Shown piece after piece: positions 22,060 to 31,381 of a stretch of DNA of 42,927 bases. The stretch lies in assembly GCA_902519835.1 (NCBI GenBank), contig CABYLU010000006.1, positions 1-42,927 of the forward strand, written 5' to 3'. Source of the DNA: an uncultured Pelagibacteraceae bacterium. Lineage in GTDB: Bacteria; Pseudomonadota; Alphaproteobacteria; Pelagibacterales; AG-422-B15. Below the pieces are notes generated by a model. That model was not told the origin of the DNA, did not search any database, and worked only from the letters and a program-made list of their open reading frames with translations. The position numbers and the translations under genes were made by a program. Position 1 is the stretch's first letter; each line of letters begins with the position of its first letter.

Positions 22060-23141
22060 CCACATTGCGCTCTGTTGCGCAATATATGATCTGCTAAAAC
22101 ACACGCCATCATAGCCTCAGCAATTGGGACAGCTCTCAAACCTACACATGGATCGTGACGACCTTTTGTTGAAATCGATGTATTTTGAAATTTATTGTTA
22201 ATTGTTTTTTTTGCCTTCAAAATTGACGACGTTGGTTTAATCGTTATTGATAAATTTAAATCCTGACCACTTGATATACCACCTAAGATTCCGCCAGAGT
22301 TATTAGAAGAAAAGATAATTTTTTTATATTTATTAGCTCTTATTTCGTCGGAGTTTTCATCTCCTGATAATTCAACAGCCTCATTGCCAGCTCCTATTTC
22401 AACACCTTTAACAGCGTTGATGCTCATCATTGCACCTGCAAGGTCAGCATCTAATTTACCATATACTGGTTCTCCAAGTCCGGCGGGAACATTTTTAGCA
22501 TTTACTAATAATTTTGCACCCAATGATGATCCTTTTTTTCTAGTTTCATCTAGGTACTCTTCCCAAACTTTAACTATTTTTTTATCAGGACAGAAAAATG
22601 AATTTTTCTTTACTTCATTCCAATTGAAATTTCTTTGATTAATTGTGAGCTTTCCAACTTGTGTAACTGCACCTTGAATTAAAATATCTTTTTTTAATAT
22701 ATGCCCAATTACTTTTCTTGCGACAGCGCCAGCAGCTACTCTACTCGCAGTTTCTCTTGCGGAAGAACGACCTCCACCTCTATAATCCCTTATTCCATAT
22801 TTCAAAAAATATGTTAGGTCAGCATGTCCAGGTCTAAATTTATTTTTTATATCGCTGTAGTCTTTTGATTTCTGATCTTTGTTCCAAATTAACAGCATTA
22901 TCGGAGTTCCAGTTGTTTTTCCCTCAAATACACCAGATAAAATTGAAACTTTATCATCTTCTCTTCTTTGTGTAACAAATCTATTTTTTCCTGGCTTTCT
23001 CATATCTAAATATTTCTGAATATCCTTTTCCTTAAGTGGTATTAGAGGAGGGCAACCATCAATTATACATCCAATAGCTTCCCCATGAGATTCCCCCCAT
23101 GTTGTAAATCGAAAATTTTTTCCAAAAGTATTAAATGACAT
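22056..23141 (-). CDS. aroC: Chorismate synthase
   Basis: This 361-residue enzyme catalyses the last step of the shikimate pathway, from 5-enolpyruvylshikimate-3-phosphate to chorismate, with reduced FMN. Family signatures are clear: '[20 protein letters not shown]' near the start, '[37 protein letters not shown]' in the middle (first twelve residues bind substrate), and '[29 protein letters not shown]' at the end. Length is typical. It is convergent with ispA and about nine bases downstream of ispB, with which it probably shares a transcript. Confidence 0.97.
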   Translation of the reverse strand: MSFNTFGKNFRFTTWGESHGEAIGCIIDGCPPLIPLKEKDIQKYLDMRKPGKNRFVTQRREDDKVSILSGVFEGKTTGTPIMLLIWNKDQKSKDYSDIKNKFRPGHADLTYFLKYGIRDYRGGGRSSARETASRVAAGAVARKVIGHILKKDILIQGAVTQVGKLTINQRNFNWNEVKKNSFFCPDKKIVKVWEEYLDETRKKGSSLGAKLLVNAKNVPAGLGEPVYGKLDADLAGAMMSINAVKGVEIGAGNEAVELSGDENSDEIRANKYKKIIFSSNNSGGILGGISSGQDLNLSITIKPTSSILKAKKTINNKFQNTSISTKGRHDPCVGLRAVPIAEAMMACVLADHILRNRAQCG

Positions 23142-23150
23142 ATTTATTTT

Positions 23151-24131
23151 TTATTTGTCTCTGATTATTAAATGATCCACTAAATCATCAAGATACACTT
23201 TATATTTATTTCCTTCAAATTTATTAATCTTAGTTTTGGCTTTTTCTGCATATTTTCCAACAAATTCGATTGAACTTTTATAAGTATTTGTTTTCTTCAT
23301 CAGATCCAGAATTAGTGCCAGATCTTTTTTACTTCTTTTTCTCTTAAAAAATAGCTTGGCTATAATTTTTTTTGACTTTTTATCAGATTTTTTGAAACAA
23401 TGAATGACTGGATATGTTACTTTACCCTCAAAAAAATCTTTCCCAATACTTTTACCCATTTTGCTCGAGTCACCAAAATAATCTAATACGTCATCAGATA
23501 ACTGAAAGGCCATGCCAAAATTAAATCCAAAATCATTAAATATTTTTTGAGTTCTTTTATCTTGGTCAGTAATGATGGTTGGTAAGAAACAAGATATCCT
23601 AAAAAGCTCAGCAGTTTTAGCATCTATGATAGATAAATACTTTTTTTCTGTTAAGTTAACATTTTGATTATTGCCTACGTCTTGTATTTGTCCTCTTGCT
23701 AAAATGAGTGATGTTTGGGATAATATCTCTAGTAGTTTTATTGATTTATTTTTTACCATTAGCTTAAAAGCTCTACTCAACAGGTAATCTCCAACTAAAA
23801 CACTTACTTTATTTCCCCATATTTGATTTGCGCTTAATTTTCCTCTTCTGATCTTTCCTGTATCAATTACATCATCATGCAACAAAGTGGCGTTATGAAT
23901 AAACTCAATGCAGACAGCAAGTGTTACATCCGCGTTACCTTTATAATTTAGCATTTTTGATACAATTAATGTAAGAAGGGGCCTTATTTTTTTTCCCTTA
24001 GCTTTAATGAGATGACCTGCTGTTAAAGTAATTAATTTTTCTTCATCCTTGATGTTCTTACTGATTTCTCTTTCAACTCTCTTCAGAGAGCTTTTAAGTA
24101 AATTCGATAATGATTTTACTGGTGTATTCAC
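23151..24131 (-). CDS. ispB: Long-chain polyprenyl (octaprenyl/decaprenyl) diphosphate synthase
   Basis: This 326-residue prenyltransferase makes the ubiquinone side chain. Both aspartate-rich motifs are present: 'LLHDDVIDTGKIRRG' (about residue 85) and 'FQLSDDVLDYFGDSSKMGKSIGKDFFEGKVTYP' (about 210-240). Unlike the ispA product nearby, the segment after the second motif is complete. A small residue rather than an aromatic one lies before the first motif, consistent with long-chain products. Chain length cannot be read. It probably leads aroC on the minus strand. Confidence 0.9.
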   Translation of the reverse strand: MNTPVKSLSNLLKSSLKRVEREISKNIKDEEKLITLTAGHLIKAKGKKIRPLLTLIVSKMLNYKGNADVTLAVCIEFIHNATLLHDDVIDTGKIRRGKLSANQIWGNKVSVLVGDYLLSRAFKLMVKNKSIKLLEILSQTSLILARGQIQDVGNNQNVNLTEKKYLSIIDAKTAELFRISCFLPTIITDQDKRTQKIFNDFGFNFGMAFQLSDDVLDYFGDSSKMGKSIGKDFFEGKVTYPVIHCFKKSDKKSKKIIAKLFFKRKRSKKDLALILDLMKKTNTYKSSIEFVGKYAEKAKTKINKFEGNKYKVYLDDLVDHLIIRDK

Positions 24132-24146
24132 TTATTAATTATGATT

Positions 24147-24174
24147 TTGTTTTATATTTAGATGTACTTATAAT
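24147..24174 (+). promoter_or_regulatory. Possible promoter for the sppA-glyS pair
   Basis: TTGTTT (24147-24152) and a consensus TATAAT (24169-24174) are separated by 16 bases, in the 90-base gap between the divergent ispB and protease genes. The start codon lies about 47 bases downstream. Confidence 0.4.
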
Positions 24175-24221
24175 ATAGTCTCATATAATTAAAAGTTATT
24201 GATTTCAGGCAAAAATTAAAA

Positions 24222-25028
24222 ATGAGCTTTATATCCTCTAAAACAAGAATAAATATAGTTGGCTTGCGAGGTGTTATTGGAGATCTCGGTAGATTTCAAA
24301 AGGGACTGACACTTGAGAATTGTACCCCTATTCTAGATAAAGCTTTTAGCTTTAAAAAGCCATCTGTAGTAGTCATTAAGATCAACTCTCCAGGTGGTTC
24401 ACCGGTTCAATCCGAGCTTATACACAACCGTATAAGAAATTTATCGAAGAAAAACAATGTGAAAGTGATTACAATCGCGGAGGATGTTGCTGCCTCAGGA
24501 GGTTATATGCTGATGTGTGCAGGAGATATTTTAATCGCCAATAAAAGTTCAATAGTCGGATCAATAGGAGTAATCAGTGCCTCTTTTGGATTCAAAAAAT
24601 TAATAGATAAACTAGGCATTAAAAGGCGAGTTTTTACAAAAGGAGATAGAAAATCGTTTCTAGATCCATTTGAAGAAGTCTCTAAAAAAGACATAGATAA
24701 GCTGATCAAAGTTCAGGATAGCATATTTGAAAATTTCAAAGATTTAGTCTCAAAAAATAGAAAAAAGAAAATAGACCCAAAAAAAGTTTTTAATGGGGAG
24801 TTTTGGACAGGCGAACAAGCAAAAAAACTTGGTTTAGTAGACTCGAATGAAGAACTAAACTCATACATTGAAAAATATTACGGAAAAAAATTAAAGATTA
24901 GGAACATAGAAGAAAAAAAATCATTCATTAAAAATATTTTAAATAATCAGATTTCAAATAACGATATTGTTGACCGGCTTACAGAAGCTCTAAGGGAAAA
25001 TTCATTCTGGAGTCGATATGGCCTCTAA
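24222..25028 (+). CDS. sppA: S49-family signal peptide peptidase-like serine protease
   Basis: This 268-residue protein is a short member of the SppA/SohB peptidases, which cut membrane-bound peptides with a Ser-Lys pair. '[15 protein letters not shown]' forms the oxyanion region, the nucleophile Ser lies in '[10 protein letters not shown]', and the Lys in '[14 protein letters not shown]' is at the position of the family general base. No N-terminal membrane helix or signal is visible, so it may be cytoplasmic or only membrane-associated; this differs from full-length SppA. It overlaps the glycyl-tRNA synthetase gene by 11 bases, indicating a shared transcript. Confidence 0.85.
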   Translation: MSFISSKTRINIVGLRGVIGDLGRFQKGLTLENCTPILDKAFSFKKPSVVVIKINSPGGSPVQSELIHNRIRNLSKKNNVKVITIAEDVAASGGYMLMCAGDILIANKSSIVGSIGVISASFGFKKLIDKLGIKRRVFTKGDRKSFLDPFEEVSKKDIDKLIKVQDSIFENFKDLVSKNRKKKIDPKKVFNGEFWTGEQAKKLGLVDSNEELNSYIEKYYGKKLKIRNIEEKKSFIKNILNNQISNNDIVDRLTEALRENSFWSRYGL

Positions 25029-26376
25029 AAACATGGAAGACCTCGTTTCATTATGTAAAAGACGGGGGTTTATTTTTCAATCAAGTGAAATTTATGGTGG
25101 CTTGCAAGGAATATATGATTATGGTCCACTCGGAGTAGAATTAAAAAACAACCTTAAATCCTCGTGGTGGAAATCAATGATCTATGATCGAGATGACGTT
25201 GAAGGACTTGATGCATCTATTTTAACAAGTAGACACGTATTAAAATATTCAGGCCATGAAGATACTTTCTCTGATCCTTTAGTCGACTGTAGAAATTGCA
25301 AAAATAGATTTAGATCTGACCAGGCCACGGATGGAAAATGTCCAGCATGTGGGTCTAGCGATCTAACTGAACCTCGACCATTTAATCTTATGTTTAAAAC
25401 CACAGTTGGTCCTGTAGATGATGGCAGTAATTATGCTTACCTAAGACCTGAAACCGCACAGCAAATTTTTACAAATTTTAAAAATATATTGGACTCAACA
25501 AGTAAGACTATTCCTTTTGGAATCGCGCAGATAGGTAAAGCATTTAGAAATGAAGTCACTCCAGGCAAATTTATATTCAGAGTTAGAGAGTTTGAACAAA
25601 TGGAATTAGAATTTTTTGTTGAACCAGGCAAAGATGATGAGTGGCATAAATATTGGGTAGACAAGAGATATTCATGGTGGATTGATCAAGGTATATCTGA
25701 AAAAAGATTAAAAAAGCTAGACGTTGAAGATGCTGACCTATCTCACTATTCAAAAGCTACTGTAGATCTTATGTACGAATTTCCACATGGACTTGAAGAG
25801 TTAGAAGGTATAGCAAACAGAACTGATTTTGATCTTGGCTCTCACACTAAAAATCAAAATGACTTTAAGATATCCGCAGATGTAATGAAAAACAACCAAT
25901 CAACAACGAAATTGAGTATTCAAAATTTAGAAAGTAAAGAATGGTACATCCCGTATGTTATAGAACCCTCCGCTGGTGTTGATCGAGGTGTATTTGCTCT
26001 ACTCAATGAAGCTTACAAGGAGGAGGATTTAGAAAACGGAAATAAAAGAATTGTGTTAAGTTTGAAACCTCATTTGTCTCCAATTAAAGCGGCCGTAATT
26101 CCTCTTAAAAGAAATAATGAGGATTTAGTCAATAAAGCAAGCAAGATTAAGAATGATCTTCAAGCACTAGGTATGGGAAGGGTCATTTTAGAAAACTCAG
26201 GAAATATTGGAAAAGGTTACAGACGTCATGATGAGATTGGCACACCTATTTGTATAACAGTTGATTTTGAAACAATCGAAAATGATACAGTGACTATAAG
26301 AGATAGAGATACTATGTCACAAAAAAGAGTTTCATCTCAAGATTTAAAACACGAATATAAAAAAGTTTTTAATTAA
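25018..26376 (+). CDS. glyS: Glycyl-tRNA synthetase, alpha2 type
   Basis: This 452-residue class II enzyme charges tRNA-Gly. It is the single-chain alpha2 dimer type (as in eukaryotes, archaea and some bacteria), not the GlyQ/GlyS tetramer common in proteobacteria. The opening '[27 protein letters not shown]', a Cys cluster 'CRNCKNRF...CPACGS' (residues ~87-112), motif 2 '[21 protein letters not shown]' and motif 3 '[14 protein letters not shown]' are visible, followed by the anticodon-binding domain. It is compact for the family. It overlaps the protease gene by 11 bases, and its stop abuts that of the convergent GNAT gene. Confidence 0.95.
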   Translation: MASKNMEDLVSLCKRRGFIFQSSEIYGGLQGIYDYGPLGVELKNNLKSSWWKSMIYDRDDVEGLDASILTSRHVLKYSGHEDTFSDPLVDCRNCKNRFRSDQATDGKCPACGSSDLTEPRPFNLMFKTTVGPVDDGSNYAYLRPETAQQIFTNFKNILDSTSKTIPFGIAQIGKAFRNEVTPGKFIFRVREFEQMELEFFVEPGKDDEWHKYWVDKRYSWWIDQGISEKRLKKLDVEDADLSHYSKATVDLMYEFPHGLEELEGIANRTDFDLGSHTKNQNDFKISADVMKNNQSTTKLSIQNLESKEWYIPYVIEPSAGVDRGVFALLNEAYKEEDLENGNKRIVLSLKPHLSPIKAAVIPLKRNNEDLVNKASKIKNDLQALGMGRVILENSGNIGKGYRRHDEIGTPICITVDFETIENDTVTIRDRDTMSQKRVSSQDLKHEYKKVFN

Positions 26377-26838
26377 CTATATATTTCTTCTCGGAAATTC
26401 TATTTTGCCAAATGGCCAAGATTTTTCTAGCCATTTTTTAAATGTTTTGCCTAATTCATCCTCTAAGCCGCTATCAAGCAAATCTTGTCTTATCCAATAG
26501 TATGCTTGTACCTCATACTCAGGGTTATCGGAGGGATAAATATAGCAACAACCAATTACATCTTTCCCTTCTTTTGTTGATAGAACTGTGTAAGCGAAAG
26601 AATGTCTAAGAGAAAATTCCACTTCATGCCATCCTAGATCGGCAAGATTTTCATCTAATGTCATTTCTTTTGGCCATTCACTATCGTCCATTAGTTTATA
26701 TAGATGGTCTACACTTTTCATTACTGCCTTATAGTCTTTGTCGACATATTTTATTGTAAGTGGTCTTAAGATAAAATTTTTGGTTACTAATTCTGTAGGA
26801 ACTTTAAAGCTATCTTTAACTATTGGACGGCTGTACAT
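26377..26838 (-). CDS. GNAT-family N-acetyltransferase-like protein
   Basis: This 153-residue protein has the pattern of a GNAT fold: an N-terminal 'FILRPLTIKYVDKDYKAVMKS', a central strand 'DVIGCCYIYPS', and 'YEVQAYYWIRQDLLDSGLEDELGKTFKKWL', where acetyl-CoA-binding loops would lie. The classical Q/RxxGxG/A loop is not clear, so catalytic activity is uncertain. Substrate unknown. It ends against glyS and is followed directly by nadC on the same strand, with which it may be co-transcribed (nadC stop is adjacent to its start). Confidence 0.6.
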   Translation of the reverse strand: MYSRPIVKDSFKVPTELVTKNFILRPLTIKYVDKDYKAVMKSVDHLYKLMDDSEWPKEMTLDENLADLGWHEVEFSLRHSFAYTVLSTKEGKDVIGCCYIYPSDNPEYEVQAYYWIRQDLLDSGLEDELGKTFKKWLEKSWPFGKIEFPRRNI

Positions 26839-27678
26839 TTAAATTTCAAGTCCAAAATCAACGTTTTCAATGCTATGAGTCAGTTGTCCGATTGAAATTC
26901 TATCAACTTTTGTTTTCGCATAGGACTTAATATTTTTTAAATTAATATTTCCAGATGCCTCACAAAGAAACTTTTTTTTAACTATTTTTAAGCACTGAGA
27001 AATTTGTTTCTCAGACATATTATCGAGAAGTACAATATCTATTTTCTGATTTAAAATTTTTTTTAATTGTTTAATTGTGTCAATTTCTACTGTAATTTTC
27101 TTTTTTAATTTTGATCTACTAATTTTTTTTATATTCTCAACCAGTCCTTCTTTATTTCCAAGATGGTTATCTTTTATGAAATAAAAATCCGATAAAGAAG
27201 CCCTGTTTACATGCGCACCACCAATTGTAAGAGCATATTTTTGTACCTGTCTCATCCCGGCAATTGTTTTTCTCGTTGAATAAATTTTAACTCCATAAGG
27301 TGCTGCAATATCAACAAATTTTCTTGTTTTTGTAGCAATACCAGACATGAACCCTAAAAAGTTTAAAGCTGTTCTCTCTGCAATTAATATACTTTGTGCA
27401 TCACCATTTACGTCAATAATTTTATTTCCTTTAACTACTTTACTTCCATCTTTCTTTAGAACTTTTATTTTAATTTTACTATTGAGCGCTTTAAATGTCT
27501 GAACAGCAAACTCAGTTCCACAGACAATTGCATTCTCTTTTGCGACTATAGAAGCTTTAAGTTTTGTTTTTTTGGAAATTAAAACTTTTGAGGTTATATC
27601 GCCATATTTACCAAAATCTTCTTTCAAGGCAATTTTGATTTTTTTCTTTATATCTTTTTTAGCTAACAAGTTTTTCAT
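26839..27678 (-). CDS. nadC: Nicotinate-nucleotide pyrophosphorylase (quinolinate phosphoribosyltransferase)
   Basis: This 279-residue enzyme converts quinolinate and PRPP to nicotinate mononucleotide, the third step of de novo NAD synthesis. Seen are 'ALKEDFGKYGDITSKVLI' at the start, 'ERTALNFLGFMSGIATKT', 'YSTRKTIAGMRQVQKYALTIGGAHVNR' and 'LLDNMSEKQI', with the final 'DRISIGQLTHS'. The start at 27678 (MKNLLAKKD) was chosen over an upstream ATG at 27723 because it fits the usual length; it overlaps nadB by 20 bases. The last part of the nadA-nadB-nadC operon. Confidence 0.95.
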   Translation of the reverse strand: MKNLLAKKDIKKKIKIALKEDFGKYGDITSKVLISKKTKLKASIVAKENAIVCGTEFAVQTFKALNSKIKIKVLKKDGSKVVKGNKIIDVNGDAQSILIAERTALNFLGFMSGIATKTRKFVDIAAPYGVKIYSTRKTIAGMRQVQKYALTIGGAHVNRASLSDFYFIKDNHLGNKEGLVENIKKISRSKLKKKITVEIDTIKQLKKILNQKIDIVLLDNMSEKQISQCLKIVKKKFLCEASGNINLKNIKSYAKTKVDRISIGQLTHSIENVDFGLEI

Positions 27679-29272
27679 CAACTTCTGATATAGTAGAATC
27701 CAAGATAGTTTTGATATAACCATCTATTTCTGAATATTTAACATCAAAATGCTTAATAAAATCTTCATCAGTATCTTGGTAATCAGATCTTAAATGACAA
27801 CCTCGACTTTCTCTTCTTAAATAAGCGCCTATGATAATAAATTTGCTAACCAAAATCATATCATTAAGTTTAGCTGAAAGGCCTTTTGACTCTCTCTCAA
27901 TTTTTAGTACATCATTTAGACCCCTAATAATAGAGTCCTTATTTCTAACAATTCCTAAATTTCTCATCATTGAAGACCTTAATTGCCATATATATTTTTT
28001 TGCTCTTATTTTATTTTTAGTTTTCTCTTTAAAAATTTTAATAAATTTAGAGCTAATATGAATATCCTTTTTAATATTCATTTTATTTATTTCATTTGCA
28101 ACAATCTTAGCAAATACAAGAGACTCTAATAGTGAATTTGATGCAAGGCGATTTGCTCCATGAATACCAGTTGCAGCGACCTCTCCGCAGCACCAGAGCC
28201 CTTCAACAGAAGTCTGTCCTTTCAGATCAGTTTTTACCCCACCTATATGATAATGAGCGACAGGAATTATTGGCAGTAGGTCTCTTTCAGGATCTAAGTC
28301 TGCATTTTCACAATAGGACGAAACTTGAGGAAAACGAGCATTAAAATTACTACCCATATGCCTGCAATCTAAAAATACTGAATTTCCTTTTTCAATTTGT
28401 TTGAATATATTTTGAGCAATAAGATCTCGTGGTGCCAACTCATTATCAGGATGAATACCAAACATAAATCTTTCTTCATCTTGATTTACAAGGTAAGCCC
28501 CTTCACCTCTAATCGCCTCAGTAGCCAAAGGAGTAGGGTCTAGGCCAAAATCAAGACCTGTTGGGTGAAATTGTACGAACTCCATGTCAGTAAGTGTCGC
28601 ACCAGCATGAGATGCCAACGCCACGCCCTCTCCATAAGAACTTCGTGGGTTGGTCGTATTTGCAAAAATACCTCCTAAACCACCAGTCGCTAAAACTACA
28701 TGTGAACTTTGAATAATTACATTACTGTCAGGAACATTATCGTCAGTAAATCTTCCAATTACTCCATAAATAGTATTTTTTTCAGTCATAATTCGATCAA
28801 TTGAAACATTTTCTAAAACTGTTATGTGATCACTTTTTTTTACTTTTTCAATTAAGCCGCGCATAATTTCAAGACCAGAACTATCACCTTTTGACCTTAT
28901 GATTCTATTAAAGCTATGGGCACCTTCTAGCCCTAGGTTAAATGAACCATCTTCATTTTTGTCAAAATTAACTCCGTATCCCTCTAAATCATCAATGATG
29001 CCTTTTGCATTATTTATAACTTCTTTAATCGCATCGATATTCGCCAAGCCTTTTGCTGTAGTCAAAGTATCATTAATATGACTTTCATTACTGTCATCCT
29101 TTGAAACTGCCGCGGCAATCCCTCCTTGTGCCCAACTACTTGAGGTGTTAATTCCAAGTGAACTTTTAGTAATTACGCATACTTTTCTTGGCGCTAAATT
29201 GAGTGCAACAGTTAATCCCGCTACACCACCACCCACTATTACAACATCAGGGCTATAAATAGAATCAGACAT
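27659..29272 (-). CDS. nadB: L-aspartate oxidase
   Basis: This 537-residue flavoprotein oxidises L-aspartate to iminoaspartate, the first step of NAD synthesis. It has an N-terminal FAD site ('DVVIVGGGVAGLTVAL'), 'SSWAQGGIAAAVSKDDS', 'FVQFHPTGL', and an active-site Arg region 'RGEGAYLVNQDEERFM', then 'GIHGANRLASNSLLESLVF'. The C-terminal helical domain includes 'RRESRGCHLRSDYQ'. Length is typical. Its ATG shares one base with the nadA stop (TAATG), giving tight coupling, and its end overlaps nadC. Confidence 0.97.
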   Translation of the reverse strand: MSDSIYSPDVVIVGGGVAGLTVALNLAPRKVCVITKSSLGINTSSSWAQGGIAAAVSKDDSNESHINDTLTTAKGLANIDAIKEVINNAKGIIDDLEGYGVNFDKNEDGSFNLGLEGAHSFNRIIRSKGDSSGLEIMRGLIEKVKKSDHITVLENVSIDRIMTEKNTIYGVIGRFTDDNVPDSNVIIQSSHVVLATGGLGGIFANTTNPRSSYGEGVALASHAGATLTDMEFVQFHPTGLDFGLDPTPLATEAIRGEGAYLVNQDEERFMFGIHPDNELAPRDLIAQNIFKQIEKGNSVFLDCRHMGSNFNARFPQVSSYCENADLDPERDLLPIIPVAHYHIGGVKTDLKGQTSVEGLWCCGEVAATGIHGANRLASNSLLESLVFAKIVANEINKMNIKKDIHISSKFIKIFKEKTKNKIRAKKYIWQLRSSMMRNLGIVRNKDSIIRGLNDVLKIERESKGLSAKLNDMILVSKFIIIGAYLRRESRGCHLRSDYQDTDEDFIKHFDVKYSEIDGYIKTILDSTISEVDEKLVS

Positions 29273-30294
29273 TAGCTGCTTCTGCCAATTTCAAGCATAC
29301 GATCAATGGAAAGACGGGCCTTATCAATAATTGCCTTATCGACTAAAATTTGATGCTGGTTAAATCGTATTGCATCATAAATTTTTTTTAGAGAAATTCT
29401 TTTCATATGAGGACATAGATTACAAGGTCTGATAAATTCGACATTAGGATTTTCTATGGCAACATTGTCACTCATCGAGCATTCCGTAACCATAATTACC
29501 TTTCCAGGTTGATTGTCTTTTACATAATTACTCATTCCAGCCGTTGAGCCAGCGAAGTCACTTACCGCAATTACTTCAGGAGAACATTCAGGGTGAGCTA
29601 ATACAACAATATCTTTGTGTTGTTTTTTATATGCCATTATTTCATCGGCAGTAAATCTCTCATGAACCTCACATCGCCCTTTCCAAGAAATAATTTTCAC
29701 ATCTGTTTGAGCTGCGATATTTTTTGCAAGGTATTCATCAGGTAGAAATATAACTTTATCAACACCTAAAGATTCTACTACATGTTTTGCATTTCCTGAT
29801 GTACAGCACACATCTGTCTCTGCTTTTACATCAGCTGATGTGTTTACATATGTAACAACTGGTACGCCAGGATATTTTTGTTTTAATAATCTTATGTCTT
29901 CTGCGGTTATTGACTCAGATAAAGAACATCCTGCACGCGTATCTGGAATTAAAACATTTTTGTTTGGACTAAGAATTTTTGCTGTTTCAGCCATAAAATG
30001 AACGCCACAAACTATTATTGTATCTGCTTCAGAGTCTCTTGCCTCATAAGCCAATTTTAATGAGTCACCAACGATGTCAGATACGCAGTGAAAGATTTCA
30101 GGTGTCTGGTAATTGTGAGTTAAAATTGCAATATTTTTTTCTTTTTTTAGTTTATTTATTTCATGTATGAGTGGAGCATGAAATGGCCACTCAACTTCAG
30201 GTATTATTTTCTCTACACCCTTATATAGATGAGCCGTTGCATCTTTCACTTCAGAATTAAAATCTGATGGATATTGCAAATTTTCATTCAACAT
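29272..30294 (-). CDS. nadA: Quinolinate synthase
   Basis: This 340-residue 4Fe-4S enzyme condenses iminoaspartate with dihydroxyacetone phosphate to quinolinate. '[24 protein letters not shown]' marks the first domain. The three cluster cysteines are expected at Cys96 ('[12 protein letters not shown]'), one of the pair in 'DVCCTSGNA', and the Cys in '[12 protein letters not shown]'. 'HPECSPEV' is also typical. It is the first gene of the nadABC operon; the 90-base gap upstream to tRNA-Leu must hold its promoter, but no clear box pair was picked out. Confidence 0.96.
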   Translation of the reverse strand: MLNENLQYPSDFNSEVKDATAHLYKGVEKIIPEVEWPFHAPLIHEINKLKKEKNIAILTHNYQTPEIFHCVSDIVGDSLKLAYEARDSEADTIIVCGVHFMAETAKILSPNKNVLIPDTRAGCSLSESITAEDIRLLKQKYPGVPVVTYVNTSADVKAETDVCCTSGNAKHVVESLGVDKVIFLPDEYLAKNIAAQTDVKIISWKGRCEVHERFTADEIMAYKKQHKDIVVLAHPECSPEVIAVSDFAGSTAGMSNYVKDNQPGKVIMVTECSMSDNVAIENPNVEFIRPCNLCPHMKRISLKKIYDAIRFNQHQILVDKAIIDKARLSIDRMLEIGRSS

Positions 30295-30384
30295 AATTAT
30301 TTTTTAATATAGTTTAATATTACAATTATAGTTAAATGTATATATTTCAACATATCAACAATTATAGGAAAAACATGGAAATCT

Positions 30385-30470
30385 GCCGTCGTGCTGGAAT
30401 TGGTAGACAGGCTGGTTTGAGGGATCAGTGAACATAGTTCGTGAGAGTTCGAGTCTCTCCGACGGCACCA
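30385..30470 (+). tRNA. tRNA-Leu (anticodon GAG)
   Basis: This 86-base class II tRNA has acceptor stem GCCGTCG paired with CGACGGC and encoded ACCA. The anticodon stem CTGGT/ATCAG holds loop TTGAGGG, giving anticodon GAG for CUC/CUU leucine codons. A long variable arm (around GTGAACATAGTTCGT) and T arm GAGTTCGAGTCTC follow. Confidence 0.94.
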
Positions 30471-30493
30471 TATGGTAAAAGGTACAGAATAAG

Positions 30494-31381
30494 ATGAAAA
30501 TCCTCTTTATAGGACCCACGAGAGTCGGGGATACTATTCTTTCCACATCAATAATAAATTTCTATTTACAGAAATATGATGATTGTAGTTTTTCTGTAAT
30601 CACGAGTCCATTTGCTAAAGACATATACGTCAATATGCCAAGACTATCTAAAATTTTAGTTGTTAATAAAAAAAGATATGGTTTGCATTGGTTAGATATA
30701 ATTAGATTCTCTTTTTTTAAAAGGTGGGATCTTGTGATTGATTTAAGATCTTCAATTACATCTTATTTACTTGCTACCCGGGCTAGAAAAATATTCAAAG
30801 GTAACAACAATTTTCATAAACTTATACAGTTTAAAAAATTCTTAAATACTGATAAAGCAATAGTTCCAAAAGTTTGGTATGACACTGAAGTTAGCTCAAA
30901 AAGCTTAGTAAAAATTTCCAATAATCAACGCATGATTGCTGTTGCACCTTATTCAAACTGGTCAAAAAAAGATTGGTCAATAAAAAAATACAAGACTTTA
31001 CTTGAAAATGAATTTTTTAAAAATTATACAATTATTTTAACTGGTATTTCGAATGACATTCGAAATAAAGAAGAGTTTGACGATTTCTTAAATTCATCAA
31101 GCCTTAAAATCATAAATTTGTTTGACTGGGGTAATCTTAGACATATGGTACCAATATTTGAAAAATGTGATTTTTTTATTGGCAGTGATAGTGGACTAAT
31201 GCATCTATCGGCATCAGCTGGATGTAAAACTTTTGCCCTTTTTGGACCCACAAACGACTTAGTGTATGGGCCATGGGGAAATAATACTGTGATTAAATCA
31301 AATAATGGTATGCTGGATCATGAACTTGAAAATTTATCTGTTGAGAAAGTTATAAATAGCATAAAAGAAACTCTGTCATGA
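30494..31381 (+). CDS. Glycosyltransferase family 9 (heptosyltransferase-like)
   Basis: This 295-residue protein has a GT-B fold of family 9, which adds heptose or related sugars to the lipopolysaccharide core at the inner membrane. 'KILFIGPTRVGDTILSTSIINF' at the N-terminus is typical of heptosyltransferases (RxGDxLLxTP), and the donor-binding region reads 'APYSNWSKKDWS', then 'FIGSDSGLMHLSASAGCKTFALFGPTN'. The exact sugar cannot be read. It starts 24 bases after tRNA-Leu and overlaps pyrC by four bases (ATGA). Confidence 0.85.
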   Translation: MKILFIGPTRVGDTILSTSIINFYLQKYDDCSFSVITSPFAKDIYVNMPRLSKILVVNKKRYGLHWLDIIRFSFFKRWDLVIDLRSSITSYLLATRARKIFKGNNNFHKLIQFKKFLNTDKAIVPKVWYDTEVSSKSLVKISNNQRMIAVAPYSNWSKKDWSIKKYKTLLENEFFKNYTIILTGISNDIRNKEEFDDFLNSSSLKIINLFDWGNLRHMVPIFEKCDFFIGSDSGLMHLSASAGCKTFALFGPTNDLVYGPWGNNTVIKSNNGMLDHELENLSVEKVINSIKETLS

